Assembly (NCBI GenBank): GCA_963978895.1
Contig: OZ022244.1
Location: 25,021,692-25,085,691, forward strand
Length of the DNA stretch: 64,000 bases
Source of the DNA: Erpobdella octoculata
Lineage: Eukaryota > Annelida > Clitellata > Hirudinida > Erpobdellidae
Reading direction: 5' to 3'
A program made the position numbers and the translations under genes. Below the pieces are notes generated by a model. The model saw nothing but the letters and a program-made list of their open reading frames with translations, was not told the DNA's origin and did not search any database. Shown here one piece after another: positions 1 through 16,017 of this stretch (position 1 is the stretch's first letter; each line of letters opens with the position of its first letter).

Positions 1-144
1 TTTAATTAAAATATAAAAAAAATCAAAATAAAACATCAATCATTTAGATGAAGTACATAAATTTAAAAAAATACAAATCACTAAAACACGCTTGTTTTAT
101 AGCGGTTGAAATCTTCTAAAAGTGAAGTTTAAAAATGTGCTTAC

Positions 145-6025
<5,881 letters not shown>

Positions 6026-6522
6026 GAAAACAAAAAGAAGTCGGGTGTTTGATATCGTGGCGACCGACAAAACTCAAAATATTCCACACGCAGCATTGGC
6101 AAAACTGTTTATTTAAAACGCCAAAATTCGATCGACGCACCGGTCACGTACATCCAAAAAGTCAAATTTTCATGAAAACAAATTTAAAGCGACACTAAAT
6201 CACGTGACCTAGCTAAATAAAAGTTGAGCTAGGAATTTGCAAACTTCTAAAATAAAATTTTTCTAAGACAGTAGACCTATATAAATAACATTTAATTTTA
6301 GAAAGTTAATATTTTTTAATGTTTCTTTAAACAATACATCTCTTATTCAATCTAAGTTCCCTTGATTCCACCTTTTCAATCTGGTTTTCCACTCTACGAA
6401 TAAAACTGCTAAACTTTAAATCTATATAAATGAAAATAAGTCGTTAATGTGTTGCTAAGCGCTAAACTCGAGAACGGCTGGACCAAATGCAAAGAAATTT
6501 TGACACAACACAGAACACATCA

Positions 6523-7954
6523 TTAAGGAGCAGTGGCGTCGCCAACTTTTTAATCCAGGGGGAGCAGCAATGTAGCAAATTAAAAATAAGCAATCAATGT
6601 ACCAGATTTCGGGAAAATTTTAGACAATACCCGTGTAATCGGTTACAAAATTATTTAGAATTTCTGTGATTAATTGATTTACACAGTGATACAGTAGAAT
6701 ATATGTTTTGAAGTGTTCACAGTGTTTTGAATTAATGAATATTGAATTTATTTCAGACAAATTTGAATTTCTATTTAATAATCAAATAATTACACAGCAC
6801 ATATTGATTGATTATTGATTGTTGATATTACTATGATGATTGGTGATATTGATATAACGTTACTAGCCTGCTACTAGTCTGTTGATTTTTGAACTGTTCA
6901 CTGACACTGACACACTGTTGTACTAACTTGAACAATGTCAATGAAAACAAAACATTGAAAATTAAATCAAACGAATACGTCGATGTCGATTTTCAGCGTG
7001 CGCGAATCTGTCAACGATATTGTCCAGTGATGCCTGTTTCAGAACATCCCGTTCTACACTGCACAATACTAAATACTGAAGACGATCTTGCGCCATGGTT
7101 GAACGCAGTTTATTTTTGATTAAAGCCAGCTTACTAAAAACACGTTCGCATCCAGCACTTGTTACAGGAACTGCGATCAAAATGGAATACAAACGTCGAA
7201 GTTCTTCCATGCATGGCGGACAAGCTTTAGCACGATCCTGCAAAGAGGTGGCAGTTAGCCATGCTGATGTTTTACGGACTAAGTCATACTGTGCTACAAC
7301 TACATCCGCATCAATTAGGTCTGGATACAAATTCGTCACATGAGCATGCAATTGATCTTTGTCAGCATCTGACTGCATAAGAGCACCAACTAACAGATAC
7401 AACTCACTTGCATCATCCATGAAGCGAGATTTCAGTTCATTTAAACTTATGTCAACAATTTCCAACACCTGTCGCTTCAATTCATCCAGTGCGGATAAAC
7501 TGACTTCATGTTCACCGCTATCGATACGACGGGATACTTTGCGTCTTCTGTGGTCTTTTGGTTCGGTTGAGATGTCGTTCGCTACAGCTAGTTCTCTCGC
7601 ACTTGCGATAACTGCATCCAGATCAGCTCTGAGTTCTTGCAACGATTTCATGGCAGCTTCAGTTAGGACAACAACTGAATGCAACGTTGAATCTGGACCT
7701 TGTAACGCTTTCGTTAACACATCTAGTGGCGACAACAAACGCGCAATGTTTTCTGTAGTATTTACTTGAAAACAACGTAACTACGTAAGTACTATAAGAA
7801 GACGCTATCCTTTATATATTTACCGCGTTGTCCGCACTGCGGACTCCGCAGGACCGCAGAAGCAATTAATCAGCTTCGAAATTACGACAATTTAATTTTT
7901 CAGGGGGAGCACGTGCTCCAAGTGCTCCCATGTGGCGACGCCACTGTTAAGGAG
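6523..7954 (-). mobile_element. hAT-family DNA transposon, internally shortened, with perfect 8-bp target duplication
   Basis: The element proper is 6531-7946 (1416 bp). Its ends are a perfect 14-bp terminal inverted repeat, CAGTGGCGTCGCCA at 6531-6544 and the reverse complement at 7933-7946. It is flanked by identical 8-bp direct repeats TTAAGGAG at 6523-6530 and 7947-7954, the target duplication length of the hAT superfamily. Inside, on the minus strand, is only the C-terminal part of a transposase. At 1.4 kb the N-terminal BED and catalytic parts are missing, so this copy should be non-autonomous. Identical TSD and TIRs suggest a young insertion, upstream of DOT1L. Confidence 0.93.
6962..7738 (-). 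pseudogene. hAT transposase C-terminal fragment (dimerisation domain)
   Basis: Open frame of about 258 codons, continuing upstream without ATG to about 7775. The segment ELRRLYSILIAVPVTSAGCE followed by RVFSKLALIKNKLRSTMAQD is the conserved hAT C-terminal dimerisation region (the [S/A]xxCERxFSxL motif). The catalytic Asp/Glu region and zinc finger expected upstream are not encoded between here and the terminal repeat at 7946, so this is a truncated remnant, although its frame is intact and not visibly decayed. Confidence 0.88.
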
Positions 7955-8359
7955 AAGGTTTTCATCTATTAAAAAATCGGCTCGTTATTTCATTTTTATG
8001 AGCAAAAAACCTCCTAGGCCAAAAGTTCCATGAACAACGTCAAAGGTTATTTCGTAGCCATAATCAAATTTAGTTTACGAAACAAATGTTAAAGCAACTT
8101 TTACCAAATCTATTTTACGTTTTATGGGCAAAAATTTTTGAAACCCTCTTTTCATTATTTGCTCCTTCAGAAAGCTGATGACCGGGAACGGACATTCCCC
8201 GCGGGGTAGGACATTCCCCCGGGGTAGAGTTAGAGTTCACGTTTTTCTAACGAACAAAAACACTTTTTTTTAAAAGATTTAACATTTGACATTTATTGTT
8301 TATATTTAATCGAATATTATTAATTGAATAGAGTTTTTTGGCGTGCAGCCGTAAGAGAA

Positions 8360-8799
8360 AAAAAGATTAGCGTTAGGATTAGCAGTAGAGTGTTAGGGTT
8401 GGGCTAGGGTTAGCATCCCACTATAGTTACTTCGTTAGGGTTAGGGTTTAGCATCCCACTAGCTATACTTCGTTATGGTTAGGGTTAGCATCCCACTAGT
8501 TACTTCCTTATGGTTACGGTTAGCATCCCACTAGTTACTTCGTTAGGGTTAGGGCTAGGATTAGGGTTAGGGCTAGGATTAGGGTTAGGGTTAGGGTTAG
8601 GGCTAGGATTAGGGTTAGGGTTAGCATCCCACTAGTTAATTCGTTAGGGTTAGGGCTGGGATTAGGGTTAGGGTTAGCATCCCACTAGTTACTTCGTTAG
8701 GGTGAGCATCCCACTAGTTACTTTGTTATGGTTATGGTTTGGGCTAGGGTTAGGGTTAGGGCTTTTTAACATCCCACTAGTTACTTCGTGAGGGTTAGG
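8360..8799. repeat. Telomere-like satellite, left block
   Basis: Degenerate TTAGGG/TTAGGGC hexamers alternating with the spacer GCATCCCACTAGTTACTTCG. This block is cut by the hAT element that starts at 8800 and resumes at 12127. TTAGGG is the usual metazoan telomere repeat, so this is an interstitial telomeric or subtelomeric-type satellite. Confidence 0.9.
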
Positions 8800-9828
8800 C
8801 AGAGCCGTAGCAAGCTATTTTGGCTCCCTGTGCGTGTTACATTTTTTGGCGCCCCCTAAAAAATTGGAAGAGTGAAACAATTGATAAAACATTTTAATTT
8901 TCTATAAAGCATGAAAAAAATTAATTTTTTTATTTAGGTGAATTTTCCACCTGTCACAGTCAAAACACATCTTTTCTTTATATAACAAAATTGTATAAAA
9001 CAACTTTTCTTGCTTTGGCATTTGCAAAAGTGTCTATGACTGACATCATCATAATCAATAGGTACTGGATGCTGTTTCATGCTCTATTGATATCAATGTC
9101 AACCCAGACAATCGGTCTTGAGACATTGATGATCGAAAAAAATGTTACTTCTTGATAATCAGGACTTTCTTATTGCAAATTTGCCAATAAAAGTGTAAAA
9201 CGTTAACAAAAGCAAACTAAACCTACCACTTTAAAAAAACTATTTAATTTTAACAAGTACGACAACTAATAAACAAAACTTTCACAGTGCAGTGAATAAA
9301 AGTTAAAATAATAGAAATAAAAATGACATAAAAGGAAACGTCGGCATTTTAAAAACATTCTTCAGTCATTCGCGAATGAAAGTAAAGTATTGATTTAAAG
9401 AAAATTAATTTGATAAAAGAATATAAAAATGACATCAAGGAAGTGGGCAGCATGTTTTGAAAATTAACTGGTTTAAAAATTGAATTATCAAAAAGAATTT
9501 AAATTTTTAGTTCTCTTTGATCCTGTCGATATTTTAGCGTTGGCGGGATGGTGGTGATGATGATGTTAGTGGGGCTGGTGATTTAATTGAGTTAGAGGCG
9601 CCGTAGCACAGTGGTGAAAGCAGTTATGCTATCATCCTGCCGTCGTGGGTTCAAATCTCCGTCACGGCGAGGCGTAATTCCGTTGAGCAAGGAATTCACT
9701 CACACTGCTCAGGCCAACTCAGCCTTTCATCCTTCACTGGTCGATGAATGAGTACCAGTTTCACGACTGGGATGTAATAGGGTTCGGCACATTCCGATTT
9801 CGGAGACAGGTGCGGGTGGCAGGTAACA

Positions 9829-11840
9829 CTGTGTGACAGGCCCGTAGGCAGGATTTAGTTAGTGGGGGGCTATGAAAATTAGTATGGGGCTACTGACGAA
9901 CAAGGGTACCAAAGAAGCCTGAGCGCGACCGCCGCAGGTGCGAAGCCCCTCGCGATAAGGAGATTCGCCAAAGCATTTTGTAGCATTTGGCACAAAATGG
10001 CATCCAATTTTGGATATCCTATTATGTGATTTTAGATTTTCTAAGAGTTGCAATATTGCTGCTCGTAATAACAAAAATTAAAAATTTTCACAGGCAATTT
10101 TGTCAAATAACAGTATGCTTGTTGTTATCCACAATCTTGATTTTTGATGCGTGCATGACACACCACTGAGATGACAGCACTGAATCAAATTGTCCAAATT
10201 TAATTATTGATTAAGACAACCGTTATAGTCCACAATACAATAACTTGCTTATTTTATTTTTGATAAAAACTTGTACATCTGTATCAAATGCCAAGAAATC
10301 AATTAAATAAAATCGGATTTAAATATTTGTTTTGACAAAGATCAAACCACATTATAATAAATTGTACTATTTAGTTCAGCTTCTCATTTTAAGTTACTAC
10401 ATTTACTAAACATCCATTTATGTGTTACCCATAAAACTTGTCATCAGTTTCTAAACAATCTAAATAGAAGATTAGATTATATATCAAGTCTATCATTAAA
10501 CTTATATTGTTATAAAGATTGTGTGGTTTGACAGTAAACTTCAAATTGTTTCCTCGAATTAATCAGTTCAAAATATTGGGGTTAATAGTATTGCAGTGTC
10601 AGACTAGCACCAAAAAATACTAAATTATGAAAATAGTTTGAATTAGTGAGAGTCATTCAAAAATCAAAAGCCAAAGTTTGTCAGCTAAGCTGAATTAGCT
10701 TCTTTCTCTGTTTTAAAACTGTAAGATTAAAGTTATTATAATATTGTAAGACTAAGGCCAAGCACTGATTATGAAACTGATGACAATTTTCATGTGTAAA
10801 ACATGAATGGATGTGTAATAGCTTGAAATGAGAAACTAAACAAAAAAGTGCATTTCGTTATAATATGGTTTGATCATTGTCAAGACAATTATTTGAATCC
10901 GATTTTATTTTATTGCATTCTTGGTATTTGATAGGTATCCATATCAATTGCTTTACAGGGCGATTTTTCAAATGCCAGAAGTACAAGTTTGCTTTTTCTC
11001 TCATGGGACATTGATCTTCTCTGTGGTCGTAGTACTCGTGTTAGACAAGAAAATGAATTCTCACAAGTGGCAGTCGAGATGTCAAGAGTCATTGCAGCTG
11101 ACTAGAATAGTGCCAATTTAGAGTAGGAAATGCATCCTTATAGTCCAGCATAAAATTCATCACTTCCTGGAGACTGCAGCCTGCTTGAAATTTGTCTTTT
11201 AGAAACCTACTTGCAATGAGAGCCTCGTCTGCAATATATTTTTCAACATCGTCATGCCTGTCTTGTTTTAGTGGTTGCGTCAACGGTTTAAGGTCATTGA
11301 CATCTAAAAACTTGTCTGAATTTGGTAGAAGGGCAGACACTGCACAAGTCAAACCTTTAAATAACTATCAACAAAGCTCTCCATCAACTCTCCTAATATA
11401 CCGCCCAACATTCTAAATTAAACAGCACAAAGCTGATTCCACTCTGGTGAACACTATTGCTCATCACTCTGTCCAAGAGTAGACATAACTACAGAATCAC
11501 GTAACGTGCTACTCTGTACTTTTGCTCTTGTTTGGCATGGGTTGTAGCCATAGATATATATATATCTATGGTTGTAGCAATGGTTCATTCTACAGGCATG
11601 CAAATTATTATTATTAATTTTATATTCAAATTTACCTTTATTTATTTATTTTTATTTAATTTTATTTAATACATTTGTATTTAAATTTAAATTACGGATC
11701 ATAACTTCATCATCACTTGGGTGGCTTAAGTGTAAATAAAGTGGAAAAACCTGCCAAAAATTTTAGTGGGGGGCTTACATTTTTAGTGGGGGGGGCTGGA
11801 GCCCCCCTAGCCCCCCGCTAGCTACGGGCCTGCTGTGTGA
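9829..11840 (-). mobile_element. hAT transposon nested inside the SINE
   Basis: Element 9837-11832 (1996 bp) with an 11-bp terminal inverted repeat CAGGCCCGTAG at both ends and a perfect 8-bp target duplication CTGTGTGA at 9829-9836 and 11833-11840. Removing it rejoins the SINE exactly. A runs-of-G/C palindrome (about 11765-11820) sits just inside the right end. It carries decayed transposase on the minus strand. Confidence 0.92.
10910..11352 (-). pseudogene. Decayed hAT transposase C-terminus (frameshifted)
   Basis: Two minus-strand frames, 11352-11089 and 11092-10910, overlap by four bases and are shifted relative to each other. The second contains STATCENSFSCLTRVLRPQR, the hAT dimerisation signature of the ZMYM1-like/DUF4371 type, followed by RRSMSHERKSKLVLLAFE. 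The first resembles the preceding helical region. Broken frame and missing N-terminus mean it is not functional as read. Confidence 0.82.
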
Positions 11841-12126
11841 TCCCATATGCGCTAGCAGTTCCCGGCGCTGCTGGGGTATTAATTGATATACGAAGTATCG
11901 CCCTAATGTTATACATTTACATTTACATTTATGGCTAGTAGAACCTCAAAATTTTAAAGAATTTTTGTGGCGTGTCGTGACATTTGATAATTTCGCTGGT
12001 AAAATGTTTAAAAAATAAACGCAAAAAATGTATTAACATTTTTTTTATTTATGTATATTATTAGCGCCCCCATGACGCCGGCGCCCTGTGCGATGGCACA
12101 GCCCGCACAACTCTTCTACGGTACTG

Positions 12127-14040
12127 GGGTTAGGGCTAGGGTAAAGATTAGGGTTAGGGTTAGCATCCCACTAGTTACTTCGTTAGGGTTAGCATCCCGC
12201 TAGTTACTTCGTTAGGGTTGGGTTAAGGTTAGGGTTTTGATTAGAGTTAGGGTTATGGCTAGCATCCCACCAGTTACTTCGTTAGGGTTAGGGCTAGGGT
12301 AAAGGTTAGGGTTAGGGTTAGCATCCCACTAGTTACTTCGTTAGGGTTAGGGTTTGCATCCCACTAGTTACTTCGTTAGGGTTAGGGTTATTGCTAGGAT
12401 TAGGGTTAGGGTTAGCATCATGCTAGTTACTTCGTTAGGGTTAGCATCCTACTAGTTACTTTGTTAGGGTTAAGGTTTTGGTAAGGATTAGGGTTAAGGC
12501 TAGCATTCCACTAGTTACTTCGGTAGGGTTAGGGCTAGGGTAGGGTTAGTGTTAGGGTTAGCATCCCACTAGTTACTTCGTTAGGGTTAGGGTTTGGTTT
12601 AGGATTAGGGTTAGGGTAAGCATTCCGCTAGTTATTTTGTTAGGGTTAGCATCCTACTAGTTACTTCGTTAGGGTTGAGGTTTAGGGCTAGGATTAGGGT
12701 TAGGGTTAGCATCCCACTAGTTACTTCGTTAGGGTTAAAGTTAGGGATAGCATCCCACTAGTTACTTTGTTATGGTTAGGGTTAGCACCCCACTAGTTAT
12801 TTCATTAGGGTTAGGGTCAGGGCTAGGATTAGGGTAAAGGTTAGGGTTAGCATCCCACTAGTTACTTCGTTAGGGTTAGGGTTTGGTCTAGGATTAGGGT
12901 AAGGGTAAGCATCCCGCTAGTTATTTTGTTAGGGTTAGGGTTAGCATCCTACTAGTTACTTCGTTAGGGTTAAGGTTTAGGGCTAGGATTAGGGTTAGGG
13001 TTAGCATCCCACTAGTTACTTCGTTAGGGTTAGCATCCCGCTAGTTACTTCGTTAGGGTTGGGTTAAGGTTAGGGTTTTGATTAGAGTTAGGGTTATGGC
13101 TAGCATCCCACCAGTTACTTCGTTAGGGTTAGGGCTAGGGTAAAGGTTAGGGTTAGGGTTAGCATCCCACTAGTTACTTCGTTAGGGTTAGGGTTTGCAT
13201 CCCACTAGTTACTTCGTTAGGGTTAGGGTTATTGCTAGGATTAGGGTTAGGGTTAGCATCATGCTAGTTACTTCGTTAGGGTTAGCATCCTACTAGTTAC
13301 TTTGTTAGGGTTAAGGTTTTGGTAAGGATTAGGGTTAAGGCTAGCATTCCACTAGTTACTTCGGTAGGGTTAGGGCTAGGGTAGGGTTAGTGTTAGGGTT
13401 AGCATCCCACTAGTTACTTCGTTAGGGTTAGGGTTTGGTTTAGGATTAGGGTTAGGGTAAGCATCCCGCTAGTTATTTTGTTAGGGCTAGCATCCTACTA
13501 GTTACTTCGTTAGGGTTGAGGTTTAGGGCTAGGATTAGGGTTAGGGTTAGCATCCCACTAGTTACTTCGTTAGGGTTAAAGTTAGGGCTAGCATCCCACT
13601 AGTTACTTTGTTATGGTTAGGGTTAGCACCCCACTAGTTATTTCATTAGGGTTAGGGTCAGGGCTAGGATTAGGGTAAAGGTTAGGGTTAGCATCCCACT
13701 AGTTACTTCGTTAGGGTTAGGGTTTGGTCTAGGATTAGGGTAAGGGTAAGCATCCCGCTAGTTATTTTGTTAGGGTTAGGGTTAGCATCCTACTAGTTAC
13801 TTCGTTAGGGTTAAGGTTTAGGGCTAGGATTAGGGTTAGGGTTAGCATCCCACTAGTTACTTTGTTAGGGTTAGAGTTAGGGCTAGCATCTTACTAGTAA
13901 CTTCGTTAGGGTTGAGGTTTAGGGGTAGTATTAGGGTTAGGGTTAGCATCCCACTAGTTACTTCGTTAGGGTTAGAGTTAGGGCTAGCATCCCACTAGTT
14001 TCTTTGTTAGGGTTAAAGTTAACATCCTACTAGTTACTTC
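12127..14040. repeat. Telomere-like satellite, right block, with an 841-bp higher-order duplication
   Basis: Same TTAGGG plus GCATCCCACTAGTTACTTCG composition as the left block. Two long copies with near identity follow head to tail: sequence beginning near 12181 recurs 841 bp later near 13022, and the same 841-bp offset holds for the markers at 12722/13562, with only a handful of differences. The array ends where 'ttctttcaccgacag' begins at about 14039. Confidence 0.9.
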
Positions 14041-16017
14041 TTTCACCGACAGGTAAGCCAGGGCAAAAATGCTTTACGCGATTTTTTTCTTTATAAGCTT
14101 CTGACAGCCCCAGCTCCTGCCTCCTGCACCTTTACATGGAAGAATCTCTTGCAAAACCACAAATTCTTTCCTTATTTCATTTATTTTCATCTGTCAGAGA
14201 AAACGTCATATGAAGGAAGAAAAAACGTAGAACAAGGGGGAAATGTCCTACCCTGGGAGGGGAATGTCATAGGGTCTGTTGGGGGGGGGGAATGTCCTAC
14301 ATTTGGTAATCACAGCTACTTTTCCAAAAAATTTGAAACCTTTTTATCTTCTTGAGGTCTAAAACTTACTACGTCAGTGGCCCACTCAAAAGTTAAGGGA
14401 GACAATGGCCTCCCTTTCCGCCAATTGACGACCCTGCCTGGGTTCCCCGGCCCCATAACATTCGGAAAACTTTTCCTGTCAAAGAAAGATGACCGGTGTA
14501 GGAAGTACTTCTTCCTAAACTTTTCTAAGCACTTCTACACTTTTCCTGCCTTAAAAAATAGTCTCCGGTGAGGGGGTAATCGACAGAGGTGTACTTTTCC
14601 ATAAATTTTCCACTCAACAAGCAAATTATTACCGGGGACTCACTTAAACCTTAGGGAAGCCATTTCAATGTCAGGGGAGTCTACTTTAACATAATGGGGA
14701 CTTACTTAGACTTTTTGAGGAGCTTGCTTAAACCTAATGAGGGGCCTAATTCAACGCCAGGGCCGAAACTGTGTAATGTCACCACCTTTAAAGTGCCACC
14801 AAGAGCGGACCGCCTCCTCCACTATGCCACTGACCCGAAGTCATGGTCATCAACAACTTTATTATCTCCCTGCGTCAATTAATATGTTCGCACTAATCTA
14901 ACAAGTAGTTTTCACGCTAATATATAAATTGTCCTTTAATTATGTCGAATTTTTATTAAGAAAATATTTAATCAAGTTATCTTTATTTGTTTTAATAAAA
15001 ATAAATCAAACTATTTGAAAAATATTATTAAAAAAACTAGGCATGATTAGTTTCAAATTTGAAAAAAAATTTAAAATAGCTCCATTTTCTAATCGTAACG
15101 TCCTAACATGCACTTCTCGTAGTAAAAAAATCATTGAACACGGTAAGGAATTAGAAATAATCGTCTTATACTTGCACACAGTTTGTTTAAAAAACAAAAA
15201 AAAACTTAAAAGCTAACTAAAAAGCCTGTTTAAGAAGAAGTCATGATAAGACAGAGGTTATGTGAAATAAGAGATGCTGTAGCAAATAAATAATATAATT
15301 TGGAACTCAATGTTTCTGAAAACTCAGCTGTAGCAGAATTGACTACGTAATGAGTTCAATGAATAAAAGCGAACTCACAAGAAACGAACGAATGAAATAA
15401 GATAGGCAAAATAGGAGGTTAAAAAGTGATAATCAATTGTTTTGATAAATTTTTAGATAAAAATGTGGCTACTGGTGCAAAACTCAATGGAATATTAATT
15501 TGTTTAAATTAAATAAACTATTTTATCAATATTTATATAACAAAGTTATTGCAAAGCAGTTTTAAATATATACATAACTAGGAGAGTTACTAAAAGAGCT
15601 TACTGTTAAGTTCACAAATTAATATTCGCAGAACAAAATTTTTATGTAATAACAGGCAATGTCAAAATGCAATCTGAGAACTCGATAAGATGTTGACAGT
15701 AGGGAATGTGTCCAGAAAATTCAGAGTCGGAACGTTGGTGTATCGCCACAAAAACAAATTCGATCTTTCTCAGATGATGAACTAATTAAACTGAATCTCT
15801 CAACGGGCATTTGCTCATCACACGGGACAAAAAAGGAGAAAGAAATCTTTACAAATCGATTAACAAATTATCTAATTTCATATTTATTTTAATTACATGA
15901 CTGGAGATTTGACTTAACAATAACAACAACAAATAGAAGGAAATTATCACAGGCCAATTACTATAAATAAATGAAATTACAGCTAATCAGTTGAATTGCC
16001 CCCCGTTCCGAGAACAC
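14041..16017. other. Intergenic, no gene recognised
   Basis: 14150-14350 holds several 'GGGGAATGTCCTA' blocks whose reverse complements occur at about 8185-8225, on the other side of the satellite. 14370-14870 is a G/C-richer unclassified stretch. From 14880 to 16017 the sequence is AT-rich with nothing recognisable; the Shroom 3' UTR should lie in its right end. Confidence 0.5.

Larger units (their letters stand above)
9595..11945 (+). mobile_element. tRNA-derived SINE, split by a hAT insertion
   Basis: The left arm starts near 9595 with a tRNA-like head: A box TAGCACAGTGG at about 9604-9614 and B box GGTTCAAATCTC at about 9648-9659, giving internal RNA polymerase III promoter spacing. The body continues to 9836, is interrupted by the hAT at 9837-11832 and resumes at 11841 ('tcccatatgcgctagcag'), ending in an (ATTTAC)n-like tail near 11910-11935. 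No clear target duplication was found. The tRNA of origin is not determined. Confidence 0.75.
8792..12134. mobile_element. hAT-like element inserted in the telomere-like satellite (host of two nested insertions)
   Basis: Terminal inverted repeats CAGAGCCGTAG at 8800-8810 and, reverse complemented, CAGTACCGTAG ending at 12126; subterminal 'CCCTGTGCG' and 'GGCGCC' blocks also pair. Flanking 8-bp repeats GGGTTAGG at 8792-8799 and 12127-12134 are identical, but the satellite itself is rich in that word, so this TSD is weaker evidence than usual. No coding remnant is recognisable in its own arms (8811-9590 and about 11945-12110). Its interior carries a SINE and, within that, a second hAT. Confidence 0.75.

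Noticed and set aside
6026..6070. N-terminal extension of DOT1L from a TTG codon (SVATISNTRLLFVF)
   Set aside because: It needs a non-ATG start; the ATG at 6025 gives the family-like MELRLNSL start.
14373..14868. Possible hAT/MITE bounded by CAGTGGCC and GCCACTG
   Set aside because: The inverted ends share only about 7 bp and the 8-bp flanks (TACTACGT versus ACCCGAAG) do not match.
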